DNA from: Vitreimonas flagellata
Lineage (GTDB): Bacteria > Pseudomonadota > Alphaproteobacteria > Caulobacterales > Aquidulcibacteraceae
Assembly (NCBI RefSeq): GCF_004634425.1
Contig: NZ_SBJL01000001.1
Coordinates: 1,089,001 to 1,153,000 of the forward strand
Reading direction: 5' to 3'
Length of the DNA stretch: 64,000 nt
Shown here: positions 24,996 through 34,564 of the stretch, piece after piece
Layout of the letters: every line of letters starts with the position of its first letter
How positions within the stretch are numbered: the stretch's first letter is position 1
Position numbers and translations under genes: made by a program
Notes under the pieces: model-generated
What the model was told of the DNA's origin: nothing
The model's database searches: none
Seen by the model: only the letters and a program-made list of their open reading frames with translations

Positions 24996-26905
24996 TGGCC
25001 CACAACCGCAAAGCTTGCGCTGAAATCGGCGCCGACATCGAAGGCTATCTGCACCGCCACCAGCACAAATCGCTGCTGCGCTTCATCACCTGCGGCAGCG
25101 TTGATGATGGCAAGTCCACCCTGATCGGGCGCCTGCTCTACGATTCGAAGATGATCTTCGAAGATCAGATGGCCGCACTTGAGGCGGATTCGAAGAAGAT
25201 CGGCACGCAGGGCGGCGAGATCGATTTTGCGCTGCTGGTTGATGGCCTCGCGGCCGAGCGCGAACAAGGCATCACGATCGACGTCGCCTATCGCTTCTTC
25301 TCGACAGAGAAGCGCAAATTCATCGTCGCCGACACGCCCGGCCACGAGCAATATACGCGTAACATGGTGACGGGCGCTTCGACGGCCGACCTCGCCGTAA
25401 TCCTGATCGATGCGCGCAAAGGCGTGCTGACGCAGACGCGGCGCCATTCCTATCTCGTCTCGCTGATGGGCATTCGCCACCTCGTGCTGGCGGTCAACAA
25501 GATGGATCTGGTCGGCTGGTCGCAAGAAACCTTCGACACGATCGTGGCCGAGTACGCGACTTTCGCACGCCAGATTGGCGTGCGCGATTTTCTCGCCATC
25601 CCGATGTCGGGGCTGAAGGGCGACAACATTACAACCAAGAGCGATTCCGCGCCCTGGTACGCAGGCCCTGCGTTGCTCGACCATTTGGAATCCGTGCCGC
25701 TGGATGATCAACGCCGCGCGACGGCGGCGTTCCGGATGCCGGTGCAATGGGTGAACCGCCCTAACCTCGATTTCCGCGGCTTTGCCGGCATGATTGCCAG
25801 CGGTCGCGTGAAGCCCGGCGACAAAGTACGTGTCGCTCCGTCGGGCAAAATGAGTTCGGTCGCGCGCATCGTCACCAAGGGTGGCGATCTCGATGAGGCC
25901 ATTGCTGGTCAATCTGTGACGCTGACATTGGCGGACCAAGTCGATTGCTCGCGCGGCGACGTGATCGCGGCGGCGGACGATCCGCCAGAAGCCTCAGATC
26001 AATTCGAGACGACGATCATTTGGATGGCGGAGGATGATCTCATCCCCGGCCGCTCCTATTGGCTGAAGATCGGCGCCAAGCAGGTCGCGGCACAGATCAC
26101 GGACATAAAATACAAAGTGAACGTGAACACGCTCGAGCACCTCGCGGGCAAGGTGCTGGAGCTGAACGAGATCGCCGTCTGCAATGTGAGCCTGGATCGA
26201 ACGATTGCGTTCGATCCGTATGCCGCGAACCAAGACATGGGCGGCTTCATCCTGATCGATAGGATAAGCAATGCGACTGTCGGTGCAGGCCTAATCCAAT
26301 TTGCTTTGCGGCGCGCCCAGAACGTGCACTGGCAAGCGTTGGATGTGACGCGCGAGGCCCGCGCGGAACTCAAGGGGCAGCGCGCGGCGGTGCTGTGGTT
26401 CACGGGCCTCTCGGGCGCCGGCAAATCCACCATCGCCAATCTTGTCGAGCGCAAATTGCTGGCGTTGGGCCGCCACACGGTGCTGCTGGATGGCGACAAC
26501 GTGCGCCATGGGCTGAACCGCGACCTGGGCTTCACCGTGGCCGACCGCGTGGAGAATATCCGGCGCGTGGCGGAGGTGTCGAAACTGATGGCCGACGCCG
26601 GGCTCATCGTACTCGTGTCCTTCATCTCGCCCTTCCGTGCTGAACGGCAAATGGCGCGCGATCTCATCCCCAAAGACGAATTCTTCGAAGTGTTTATCGA
26701 CACGCCGCTGGATGAAGCCGAGAAACGCGACGTGAAGGGTCTCTATAAAAAGGCCCGCGCTGGCGAACTGAAGAACTTCACGGGTATCGACAGCCCCTAC
26801 GAAACGCCACTCGCGCCTGAGATTCACATTGAGACCATGAAAGCCGCACCCGAAGACGCGGCGGATCGCATCGTTGACGCGATCCTGAGGGATGGGCGCA
26901 TCTAA
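24995..26905 (+). CDS. cysN: Sulfate adenylyltransferase large subunit fused to adenylylsulfate kinase
   Basis: 636 residues from [19 protein letters not shown]. The N-terminal two-thirds is a translation-factor-type GTPase: GSVDDGKST (G1), DTPGHEQY (G3) and NKMD (G4). The last 200 residues are APS kinase with P-loop [15 protein letters not shown] and [15 protein letters not shown]. CysN energises APS formation with GTP and CysC phosphorylates it to PAPS, so one polypeptide performs two consecutive steps, as in many alphaproteobacteria (cysNC). It is coupled to cysD upstream. Confidence 0.97.
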   Translation: MAHNRKACAEIGADIEGYLHRHQHKSLLRFITCGSVDDGKSTLIGRLLYDSKMIFEDQMAALEADSKKIGTQGGEIDFALLVDGLAAEREQGITIDVAYRFFSTEKRKFIVADTPGHEQYTRNMVTGASTADLAVILIDARKGVLTQTRRHSYLVSLMGIRHLVLAVNKMDLVGWSQETFDTIVAEYATFARQIGVRDFLAIPMSGLKGDNITTKSDSAPWYAGPALLDHLESVPLDDQRRATAAFRMPVQWVNRPNLDFRGFAGMIASGRVKPGDKVRVAPSGKMSSVARIVTKGGDLDEAIAGQSVTLTLADQVDCSRGDVIAAADDPPEASDQFETTIIWMAEDDLIPGRSYWLKIGAKQVAAQITDIKYKVNVNTLEHLAGKVLELNEIAVCNVSLDRTIAFDPYAANQDMGGFILIDRISNATVGAGLIQFALRRAQNVHWQALDVTREARAELKGQRAAVLWFTGLSGAGKSTIANLVERKLLALGRHTVLLDGDNVRHGLNRDLGFTVADRVENIRRVAEVSKLMADAGLIVLVSFISPFRAERQMARDLIPKDEFFEVFIDTPLDEAEKRDVKGLYKKARAGELKNFTGIDSPYETPLAPEIHIETMKAAPEDAADRIVDAILRDGRI

Positions 26906-26925
26906 AGCACGCGGAGGGGGAGAAG

Positions 26926-28590
26926 ATGAGCCAAGCGGACGTAGAGCCGAAACATCACAAGGCGACCTCGAACGAGAAACTCGTCATCGGCGCCTCGTCC
27001 CTCGGCACCGTGTTCGAATGGTATGATTTTTATCTCTATGGCTCGCTCGCGACCTATATCGCGGCCCACTTCTTCTCGGGCGTGAACGAGACGACGGCGT
27101 TTATCTTCGCGCTTGCCGCATTTGCCGCCGGCTTCTTCGTCCGCCCGTTTGGCGCGCTCTTCTTTGGCCGCATCGGCGACATTGTCGGACGCAAGAACAC
27201 GTTCCTCGTCACGATGGCGATCATGGGGCTTTCGACCTTCGTGGTCGGCCTGCTTCCCGGCTATGACCAGATCGGCGTGGCCGCGCCGATCATTCTTATT
27301 CTGATGCGCCTGCTCCAGGGCTTGGCGCTCGGCGGCGAATATGGCGGCGCGGCCACTTACGTTGCCGAGCATGCGCCGAACAACAAGCGCGGGCTCTACA
27401 CGGCGTGGATTCAAACCACGGCGACGATGGGACTGTTTCTCTCGCTGCTTGTGATCATGATCACGCGCGCGAATCTATCCGCGGAGGAGTTCGCTGCGTG
27501 GGGCTGGCGCGCGCCGTTCCTAGTTTCGATCATTCTGCTCGGCGTCTCGCTCTGGATACGGATGCAACTCAACGAGAGCCCCGTCTTTCAGAAAATGAAG
27601 GACGAAGGCGCGACGTCCAAAGCGCCGTTGGCGGAAGCGTTCGGCAAATGGAGCAACGCAAAGATCGCGATCCTGGCGCTCCTCGGTGCGGTCGCCGGTC
27701 AGGCCGTGGTCTGGTACACGGGGCAATTCTACGCGCTCTTCTTTCTCGAGAAGACGCTCAAGGTGGATGGCTTCACCGCCAACACGCTGATCGCCATTGG
27801 CCTGCTGATCGGCACGCCGTTCTTCATCTTCTTCGGCTGGCTATCCGATAAGATCGGCCGGAGGCCGATCATCATGGCCGGTTGCGCGCTTGCCGCACTC
27901 ACTTATTTCCCGCTCTTTAACCTGCTCACCGAAGCCGCGAACCCCGCGCTGGCGGCGGCGCAACGCAATGCGCCTGTCTTCGTTTATGCGGATCAGAGCA
28001 CCTGTTCGTTCCAATTCGATCCCGTGGGCCGCAACAAGTTCGACAGCCAATCCTGTGACGTTGCTCGCGCGTTCCTCTCGCGCGCCAGCGTGAGTTACGA
28101 GAACGAAGCGGCGCCCGCAGGGTCGGTCGCCGAGATCCACATAGGCGATACCGTGTTGCGCGCGCCCGACACCGCGCAACTCTCCGGCCAAGCCCGCGCC
28201 GACGCTATCGCCACCTTCCAAGCCGAGGCTCGCGCGGCGCTCGAGGGGGTCGGCTATCCCACCGCCGCCGATCCTGCCGCAATCAACACGCCACTCGTCA
28301 TCGCGATCCTGGCGTTGCTCGTGATCTATGTGACGATGGTGTACGGGCCCATCGCCGCAATGCTGGTGGAGCTCTTCCCGACGCGCATTCGTTACACGTC
28401 GATGTCGCTGCCCTACCATATCGGCAATGGCTGGTTCGGCGGCTTCCTGCCGACGACCGCCTTCGCGATCGTGGCGGCCACCGGCAACATCTATAATGGG
28501 CTCTGGTATCCGGTGATCATCGCGCTGGCGACCTTGCTCATTGGCCTGCTTTTCCTGCCGGAAACCTACAAGCGCGACATCGACAGCTGA
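26926..28590 (+). CDS. MFS transporter (metabolite:H+ symporter type) with a large internal domain
   Basis: 554 residues, about 120 more than a standard 12-helix MFS carrier. The N-terminal half has the MHS-type segment GTVFEWYDFYLYGSLAT and the cytoplasmic loop motif GRIGDIVGRKNT. A hydrophilic insert of about 115 residues (roughly 335-450, with two Cys in STCSFQFDP and SQSCDVARA) splits the C-terminal half, followed by helices from NTPLVIAILALL to the end. The insert carries no recognised catalytic motif; similar MFS proteins with such inserts are known in Caulobacterales and sphingomonads. Substrate unknown. It starts 20 bases after cysNC and could read from that operon. Confidence 0.88.
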   Translation: MSQADVEPKHHKATSNEKLVIGASSLGTVFEWYDFYLYGSLATYIAAHFFSGVNETTAFIFALAAFAAGFFVRPFGALFFGRIGDIVGRKNTFLVTMAIMGLSTFVVGLLPGYDQIGVAAPIILILMRLLQGLALGGEYGGAATYVAEHAPNNKRGLYTAWIQTTATMGLFLSLLVIMITRANLSAEEFAAWGWRAPFLVSIILLGVSLWIRMQLNESPVFQKMKDEGATSKAPLAEAFGKWSNAKIAILALLGAVAGQAVVWYTGQFYALFFLEKTLKVDGFTANTLIAIGLLIGTPFFIFFGWLSDKIGRRPIIMAGCALAALTYFPLFNLLTEAANPALAAAQRNAPVFVYADQSTCSFQFDPVGRNKFDSQSCDVARAFLSRASVSYENEAAPAGSVAEIHIGDTVLRAPDTAQLSGQARADAIATFQAEARAALEGVGYPTAADPAAINTPLVIAILALLVIYVTMVYGPIAAMLVELFPTRIRYTSMSLPYHIGNGWFGGFLPTTAFAIVAATGNIYNGLWYPVIIALATLLIGLLFLPETYKRDIDS

Positions 28591-28697
28591 CGCTGCCGCC
28601 ACGGCACGTGCAGAACTGACGTTGCGATACGAGGTGACGTGCGCGTCAAGCTCTGGTTTGATTGCCGCCTCACCGGCTCAACCGAACGGACCTGCAC

Positions 28698-29861
28698 ATG
28701 CCCGCGATCGATGTTCCTACGCCTGCGTTCATGGATGATGAATCCCTGCGGGCTTTCTCGGATTCCGCGGCGCGCTTCTTCGATCAACACGCGCCGGAAA
28801 AGCGCGTCGCAAAATGGCGCGAGGATAAGCAGGTCGAGCGCGAGTTTTGGCGCGAGGCGGGTCAAGCCGGCCTGCTCGGCGTTTCCGTGCCGGAGGAATA
28901 CGGCGGCGGCGGTGCGGACTTCCGTTATGACGTGGCGCTGTTCGAGCAGATTTCGCGCAAGGACGTCGATGGCTTCGCGGCTTCGCTGCACAACGGCATC
29001 ATCCTGCCTTACGTGGTCGCGCACGGCACGGAAGAGCAGAAGAAGCGCTGGCTGCCGCGGTTGTGCTCCGGCGATCTGGTCGCAGCAATTGCGATGAGCG
29101 AACCGGGCGCGGGCTCGGATCTGCAGAACATCAAGACCACGGCGAAGAAGGACGGCAACGGCTATCGCATCAACGGCCAAAAGACGTTCATCTCCAGCGG
29201 CCAACTCGCGGATTTCGTGATCGTCGTCGCCAAGACCGATCCGACACTGGGCGCCAAAGGCGTATCGCTGCTCGTCGTTGAAACCGAGGGCGCCGAAGGC
29301 TTCCGCCGCGGCCGAAAACTAGACAAGGTCGGCCAAGACGCCGCCGACACCTCCGAGCTCTTCTTCGATGACGTGTTCGTGCCGGCCGACAATCTGCTCG
29401 GCATGGAGGAAGGCCAGGGCTTCAAACAACTGATGAAGGAATTGCCGCGCGAGCGCCTGATCATCGCCCTTCAGGCGGCGCTCAATGCCGAACTCGCGGT
29501 CGAGGAGACCATCGCCTACGTGAAGGACCGCAAAGCTTTCGGCCAGCGCCTGATCGAATTCCAGAACACGCAATTCAAGCTGGCTGAGTATAAGACGGAA
29601 GCCACCTTGGCGCGCGTGTTCGTCAATCATTGCCTCGAAGAATTGATGGCCGGCCGGCTTGATACGGCGAAAGCGTCTATGGCCAAATATTGGTGCACCG
29701 ACACCGAGAACCGCATCATCGACGGCTGCCTGCAGCTGCACGGCGGCTATGGTTATATGAACGAGTACCCGATCGGCCGCATGTTCCGCGACAGCCGCGT
29801 CTCACGCATTTACGGCGGCTCAAACGAGATCATGAAAGTTTTGATCGCACGAACGCTCTGA
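28698..29861 (+). CDS. Acyl-CoA dehydrogenase
   Basis: 387 residues from MPAIDVPTPAFMDDESLRAF; an upstream in-frame start at 28662 adds twelve residues with no support. The middle domain FAD segment AMSEPGAGSDLQNIKTTAKK and the C-terminal QLHGGYGYMNEYPIGRMFRDSRVSRIYGGSNEIMK are standard. Because the terminal segment is YGGSNEI rather than YEGT, the catalytic Glu is likely the one used in the long-chain branch, in the middle of the protein (RERLIIALQAALNAELA region). It introduces a double bond into an acyl-CoA with FAD and passes electrons to ETF. It is convergent with two enoyl-CoA hydratase genes. Confidence 0.94.
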   Translation: MPAIDVPTPAFMDDESLRAFSDSAARFFDQHAPEKRVAKWREDKQVEREFWREAGQAGLLGVSVPEEYGGGGADFRYDVALFEQISRKDVDGFAASLHNGIILPYVVAHGTEEQKKRWLPRLCSGDLVAAIAMSEPGAGSDLQNIKTTAKKDGNGYRINGQKTFISSGQLADFVIVVAKTDPTLGAKGVSLLVVETEGAEGFRRGRKLDKVGQDAADTSELFFDDVFVPADNLLGMEEGQGFKQLMKELPRERLIIALQAALNAELAVEETIAYVKDRKAFGQRLIEFQNTQFKLAEYKTEATLARVFVNHCLEELMAGRLDTAKASMAKYWCTDTENRIIDGCLQLHGGYGYMNEYPIGRMFRDSRVSRIYGGSNEIMKVLIARTL

Positions 29862-29874
29862 AGGCGCGATCGCT

Positions 29875-30657
29875 CTATTTGAAGACTGGCTTCTGCTTGG
29901 CGAGGAAAGCGGCGACGCCGTCGCGGCCGTGCTGCGTACGCGCGGCTTCGGCGATGGTGCGGGCTTCCCACTCCATTTGCGTTTCCAAGCTCTCACCGTA
30001 GCTCTGCAACAAGAGCTGGCGCGTGCGCCCGAGCGCGCCGGTTGGGCCGGCCGCGAGTTGTTGCGCCACGGCGTTCGCTTCAGCCACGAGCGCGTCATCA
30101 TCCACGACGCGCGTGATGAGCCCGATCGCGGCCGCCTCGTCGACATTGAGACGTTTGTTCAGCAACGCCAATTCCTGCGCGCGGCGCATGCCGACGAGCC
30201 GCGGCAAGAGATAGGTGGCGCCGCCGTCTGGCGTGAGGCCGATGGCGGAATACGCCAAAGTGAAATGCGACGAACGCGCGGCGATGGCGATGTCGCCAAG
30301 CGCTGCGAGCGGAAGCCCCGCGCCGGCGGCGGGGCCGTTCACGGCGGTGACGAGCGGTTTGAGCATCCGTGCGAAACGCGCCACAGCGACATGGAGATAC
30401 GAGGTGATCTCCTTGGTCAGCGCTGCAAAATTGTCGCCCGCGGCGGCGAAGCTGCCGATATCGCCGCCGGCGCAGAACATGCGCCCCGCGCCAGTGATAA
30501 CCACGCAACGCACGCCATCGTCCTCATCCACTTGGATCGATGCTTCCATCAGCGCGCGCGCCAACGGCACGTCGATGGCATTGCCGGAGTTCGGACGGTT
30601 GAGCGTGAGGTGCGCGACAGCGCCCTCACGCCGGATCAGCAGAATGTCTTCTCTCAT
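29875..30657 (-). CDS. Enoyl-CoA hydratase/isomerase family protein
   Basis: 260 residues from MREDILLIRREGAVAHLTLN, since its ATG overlaps the TGA of the upstream gene (ATGA); MEGP at 30669 is an alternative. Crotonase oxyanion segments AGGDIGSFAAAGD and NGPAAGAGLPLAALGDIAIAA, and the later catalytic segment GLTPDGGATYLLPRLVG, are seen. Asp in TPDGG is at the position of the isomerase/hydratase acid. It forms a pair with the gene at 30654-31439 and probably works in fatty-acid or related acyl-CoA degradation. Confidence 0.93.
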   Translation of the reverse strand: MREDILLIRREGAVAHLTLNRPNSGNAIDVPLARALMEASIQVDEDDGVRCVVITGAGRMFCAGGDIGSFAAAGDNFAALTKEITSYLHVAVARFARMLKPLVTAVNGPAAGAGLPLAALGDIAIAARSSHFTLAYSAIGLTPDGGATYLLPRLVGMRRAQELALLNKRLNVDEAAAIGLITRVVDDDALVAEANAVAQQLAAGPTGALGRTRQLLLQSYGESLETQMEWEARTIAEAARTQHGRDGVAAFLAKQKPVFK

Positions 30658-31439
30658 TGGCCCTTCCAAACCGGCGCGCGCTTTTCGAGGAACGCGCGCG
30701 GCCCCTCGCGGGAATCTTCACTGGAAAAGACGCGCCCGGCCGCCGAACGCGACAGCTTGGCCAACTCGCCTTCATCCAGATCTTGCGATTGGCGTGCGAT
30801 CGCGATGCTCTCGCGCACCGACATCGGCGCATTGACGGCGATCGCCTTGGCCAGTTCGATAGCGGCGTTGAGCGCGCCACCGGGCGGCGTCATGCGATTG
30901 GCGAAGCCAAGCGCGTACGCGCGTTGCGCATCGAGCCCATCGCCCGTTGCGACGAGTTCAATACCGATATTGCGCGGCAGGCGGCGTGGCAGGCGATAGA
31001 CGCCAGCTGCGCCCGCAAAGAGCCCGCGCTTCACTTCGGGCAAGCCAAAGCGCGCATTCTCGGACGCCACGATCATATCGCACGACAACACGATCTCGCA
31101 GCCGCCGGCAAAGGCTGCGCCCTCCACGGCCGCAATCCACGGCTTGTCGCGCTTCAATTCAACGAATCCGGCAAAGCCGCCGTCCTTGGTGGAAAGCGTA
31201 TTACCGCGGCCGGCTGAGATTTCGGCAAGGTCGGCGCCAGCGCTGAACACTTTGTCGAGCGACGACGTCAAAATGCCGACGCGAATATTGGGATCGGCCT
31301 CCGCCTGCTTGGCTGCCGCTTCAAGCGCATTGGCGACAACGCCGTTCACAGCGTTGCGGACCTCGGGGCGATTGAGCGTGATCACGGCGATGTGGCCATC
31401 CACCACTTCGTAGAGCACTTCGTTACCGGCTTGCGTCAT
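30654..31439 (-). CDS. Enoyl-CoA hydratase/isomerase family protein
   Basis: 261 residues. GAGGAGG precedes the ATG. Crotonase segments: VFSAGADLAEISAGRG, VEGAAFAGGCEIVLSCDMIVASENARFGLPEVKRG, and GLFAGAAGVYRLPRRLPRNIG. A Glu in GCEIVL at the first catalytic position and Glu in PEVKRG at the second fit a hydratase. Start of a two-gene unit with the following crotonase. Substrate class (short, branched or aromatic acyl-CoA) cannot be told. Confidence 0.93.
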   Translation of the reverse strand: MTQAGNEVLYEVVDGHIAVITLNRPEVRNAVNGVVANALEAAAKQAEADPNIRVGILTSSLDKVFSAGADLAEISAGRGNTLSTKDGGFAGFVELKRDKPWIAAVEGAAFAGGCEIVLSCDMIVASENARFGLPEVKRGLFAGAAGVYRLPRRLPRNIGIELVATGDGLDAQRAYALGFANRMTPPGGALNAAIELAKAIAVNAPMSVRESIAIARQSQDLDEGELAKLSRSAAGRVFSSEDSREGPRAFLEKRAPVWKGQ

Positions 31440-31616
31440 TTCTCGTTCCTCCTCGATGGGAGGACTTTCGCGCGCCTGTTCTAAAACTCAACCCGGCGCC
31501 CGCCGGTCATGCCCTAAGGCCAAGTGCTTGAACGAAGGGGCCCAATTGCCAATCAACATCAATCGCCCAGAAACCGACGTCGGGGGCGTTTGAGGTTTAA
31601 CAACGGGCCTCCACAT

Positions 31617-31646
31617 AAAAACCTCCCGGCTTTTGGGCCGGGAGGT
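31617..31646 (-). terminator. Intrinsic terminator of the second TonB-receptor gene
   Basis: A 10-bp perfect stem ACCTCCCGGC / GCCGGGAGGT with a six-base loop lies 42 bases after the receptor stop on the minus strand, followed on that strand by a T run (31620-31617). A clear rho-independent terminator. Confidence 0.88.
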
Positions 31647-31687
31647 AAGAAGGTCGCTGCAGTCTGGGAGGGCTGCGACGACAGTGC

Positions 31688-34243
31688 TCAGTAGTTCGCG
31701 CGAAGCGTAATGCCGTAGATGGCCGGCTCTTCGAGGAATGCGCCGCGCGCCGCCGTCCCAAGCGAGTCCAAACCGCGGAGCGGCACGTTGAACGTGACGT
31801 TGCGCGTCTGCTCGTCGAAGATATTGGTGCCCCACAGCTCGAAAGACCAGCGCTGGTCTTGGCCACCGATCCCGAGGCGCAGATTCACTTTCGTGTTCGC
31901 ATCTTGGATATCGTTGGCGAGCAGATTTTGCCGTACCGGCCCTGATGTCGGCACGTTGTAGGCCTGTGTCGATGTCCGGCGATCTGACTCATAACGGACA
32001 GAACCGCTCAAGAAGAACCGCAGATCGCCGAAGACGTCGCGATCGTAGTCGAAGCCGAGCACACTCACCCACTCAGGCGCGTTCGTAAGCGAAGAACCGC
32101 ATAGCGACCGCACAGTGATTGGCGCCGTCGCCGGAGCGCAGTCCTCCGGATAACGCGCATCAGAATAAGTCACAGCCAGCGACGCACTGAGATCGTCGGT
32201 CAAACTCCCGAACAATTCCATTTCGGCGCCTTCTGCGATGACGTTCGGCACGTTAAAGGTGACGAATTGCACGCCAGTGAATTCGAGGACTTGGAAGTCC
32301 TCCATCTCCGAGCGGAAGAGAGCGAAGTTCGCGCGCAGACGGTTGTCGAACAGCTCCGTCTTCAGGCCAAGTTCGTATGCATCCACCATTTCCGAATCGA
32401 ACCGTGGATCAGCGCCAAAGCCCGCCGCGGTCGGATCGAGGTTGAATCCGCCTGATTTGAAGCCGTGCGTGAAGCTCGCATAGGCGCGAACGTCATCCGT
32501 AAACGCGTAGCTTGCGTTCACGGTGTAAACGACCTCCTCATCCTCAAAAGTATTGCTGAATTCTGGCGCGATCGGCGTGGTCGCCGGCGCCGCAAATGGG
32601 AAACAGAGGTAACCGACTGCGACCTGGCCCAATGCACCCGTGGCCGGCACCAGGGGATTAACGAGCGCATTGAGGCACGCTGGGTTGGACGCCGCGAGTT
32701 GATCGTAGCTGCCGTCTTTCGTCTCCTCGACGTAACGAGCGCCCACCGTCAAGTCCAGACGATCCGTGACCGCGAATGTGTTGTGCGTAAAGAACGAGGT
32801 CGAATCCCCCTCTTGCGTGAAGAGATTTCGCGCAAACGCACCCGTGGACGGCGCACCGCCTGAGTAGAAGGATGCGGGATTGGCGATAAACGCAGCGGCT
32901 CCCATAGCGCCTAGCGACGGCGTCAGGGCGGCCTGGAGTGCAGCCGCGCCTCCGGCGAGCGGATAGAGCGCAATGAGATTGGCGTTGAGGTTGGCCTGGA
33001 ACGCCGAACCGAGCGTCAGTTCAGCTAACACGCTGATATCTTCGGTGCTCGTGTAATAGCCCACCATCCAATCCAGCCGGCCAAGTTCGCCGGCCAAACG
33101 TAATTCGTGCGAGGTGTACTCGGTCGATCCGCCGTTCGGGTTATCGCCCGGCGCTGTCGCGCCGCCGACAGAGAACACACTCAGACCGGTAAAGTCACTG
33201 TTCTGCACGTTCGGCGCGGATTCTGATTCGCGATAGCTGCCGATGTAGGTGAGCGACGCGAAGTTCAAATCCCAGTCCGCTTGGAGCGAATAACCTGTCT
33301 GCTCGCCCGGATCAGCGAAGCCCTCGGAGTTCGATATACGATTGTTGAATGCATCCCAGCCGCTCGCTGGCGCGCCGCCATGCGCTGGCAGACCCGCGGC
33401 GGTGTACGCGCCACCAGCAACTATCGGCGACTCCCGCAAAATGACTGCGTCACAGCAATCATCTTGGCCTTCTTGATGGTCAGCAATGAACCGGAAGCTT
33501 AGGTCTGGCGTCGCCTGCCAGAGTGCGGAGGCGCGCACCACATAGCGGTCCCGCGTATTCACGTCGGCGCCGTCGAATGTACTGGTCAACAGACCGTCGC
33601 GCGTGCGGCCAGCCGCGGCGATCCGAATAGCGAACTGGTCTTCCACAATCGGAATATTCACGCCGACCTGGGCGGATAGCAGGCCTAGATCATCACCGTC
33701 GGCGATCGATCCAGTCGTCATGCTGCCGAAGGCGCCGAAATCCTGAAGGTCAGGCGCCCGCGTTGTGATCGTCAGCGCGCCGGCCGAAGTGTTGCGGCCA
33801 AACAGCGTGCCTTGCGGGCCGCGGAGAATTTCGACCTGCTGCACATCGAGCAATTCGCCCAACGCGATGGCCGGCCGAGAGATGTACACACCATCGATGA
33901 ATACGCCGACGGCGCTTTCGAGACCGGCATTGTTGCCCGTCGTGCCGACGCCGCGAATTCGCATCGTCGTGCCGCCGGACTCCGTCTGCGTCGAATTGAG
34001 GTTGATACTCGGCGACAAGGTTTGCAGCGCGCGGATATCGACGATTCCGGCGTTCTGCAACTGATCGGCGTTCAACGCCGTCACCGCGATCGGCACATCT
34101 TGAATGTCTTGCTCGCGCTTCGTCGCAGTAACGATGATCTCTTCCCCGGAGACCTGCGCAAGTGCTGGCGTCGCCGTGGCCAATGCAGCCATCGAGCCTG
34201 AAAACGCCAACAGGCCTTTCAACAAAGACTTCTTATTCGCCAT
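31688..34243 (-). CDS. TonB-dependent outer membrane receptor
   Basis: 851 residues. Signal peptide ending about residue 29 (ALATATPALA), TonB-box-like EEIIVTATKREQDIQ, plug with MRIRGVGTTGNNAGLESAVGVFIDGVY and VEILRGPQGTLFGRNTSAGALTI, then a long barrel ending YGITLRANY (aromatic C-terminal residue). It resembles the large group of carbohydrate/sterol/lipid-degradation receptors found in Caulobacterales and sphingomonads. The adjoining acyl-CoA genes suggest import of a lipophilic substrate, but that is inference. No ligand-specific motif is recognised. Confidence 0.93.
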   Translation of the reverse strand: MANKKSLLKGLLAFSGSMAALATATPALAQVSGEEIIVTATKREQDIQDVPIAVTALNADQLQNAGIVDIRALQTLSPSINLNSTQTESGGTTMRIRGVGTTGNNAGLESAVGVFIDGVYISRPAIALGELLDVQQVEILRGPQGTLFGRNTSAGALTITTRAPDLQDFGAFGSMTTGSIADGDDLGLLSAQVGVNIPIVEDQFAIRIAAAGRTRDGLLTSTFDGADVNTRDRYVVRASALWQATPDLSFRFIADHQEGQDDCCDAVILRESPIVAGGAYTAAGLPAHGGAPASGWDAFNNRISNSEGFADPGEQTGYSLQADWDLNFASLTYIGSYRESESAPNVQNSDFTGLSVFSVGGATAPGDNPNGGSTEYTSHELRLAGELGRLDWMVGYYTSTEDISVLAELTLGSAFQANLNANLIALYPLAGGAAALQAALTPSLGAMGAAAFIANPASFYSGGAPSTGAFARNLFTQEGDSTSFFTHNTFAVTDRLDLTVGARYVEETKDGSYDQLAASNPACLNALVNPLVPATGALGQVAVGYLCFPFAAPATTPIAPEFSNTFEDEEVVYTVNASYAFTDDVRAYASFTHGFKSGGFNLDPTAAGFGADPRFDSEMVDAYELGLKTELFDNRLRANFALFRSEMEDFQVLEFTGVQFVTFNVPNVIAEGAEMELFGSLTDDLSASLAVTYSDARYPEDCAPATAPITVRSLCGSSLTNAPEWVSVLGFDYDRDVFGDLRFFLSGSVRYESDRRTSTQAYNVPTSGPVRQNLLANDIQDANTKVNLRLGIGGQDQRWSFELWGTNIFDEQTRNVTFNVPLRGLDSLGTAARGAFLEEPAIYGITLRANY

Positions 34244-34564
34244 GAGTATTCCCTCCCCAGTCGCCTACAAGGCGCGGTCGCCCGCACGCTGACCCTCGTC
34301 GCGCGCATTGGGGAGGAGGCCTGATGCAAAGCTTGAATGAGCGTGCTGTCAAGTAACGCGCGAAGCACGCGCGTATGGAAAGCGTAGCGATGAATACCAC
34401 CGATATGCTTAATGCTGCATGCGCACAGATGTACGTGACGCAACGTCCTTGCGCTTGGCTAAGTCATGTTGGGCGCATGACTTACCTTTAACCGCGCAAT
34501 TGTTCGCAGGCGCCGCAGCAACTCAAACGACACAGAGCAACTTGGGCGTCGTCAGCGACGGCAA
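34244..34564. other. 321-bp intergenic region, no gene seen; promoter of the receptor and an orphan palindrome
   Basis: Between the divergent end of guaA (stop at 34565) and the receptor start, no open frame with coding character was found. It must hold the receptor promoter on the minus strand. The only strong structural signal is the inverted repeat at 34460-34484 (listed separately). There is also an imperfect CGCGCG-AAGCA-CGCGCG repeat near 34360. Confidence 0.6.
34460..34484. promoter_or_regulatory. Orphan inverted repeat, 9-7-9
   Basis: TAAGTCATG at 34460-34468 is exactly complementary to CATGACTTA at 34476-34484, with a seven-base spacer TTGGGCG. No T run follows on either strand, so it is not a terminator. 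It lies upstream of the TonB receptor, so a regulator binding site is the simplest reading; the regulator is unknown. Confidence 0.4.
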
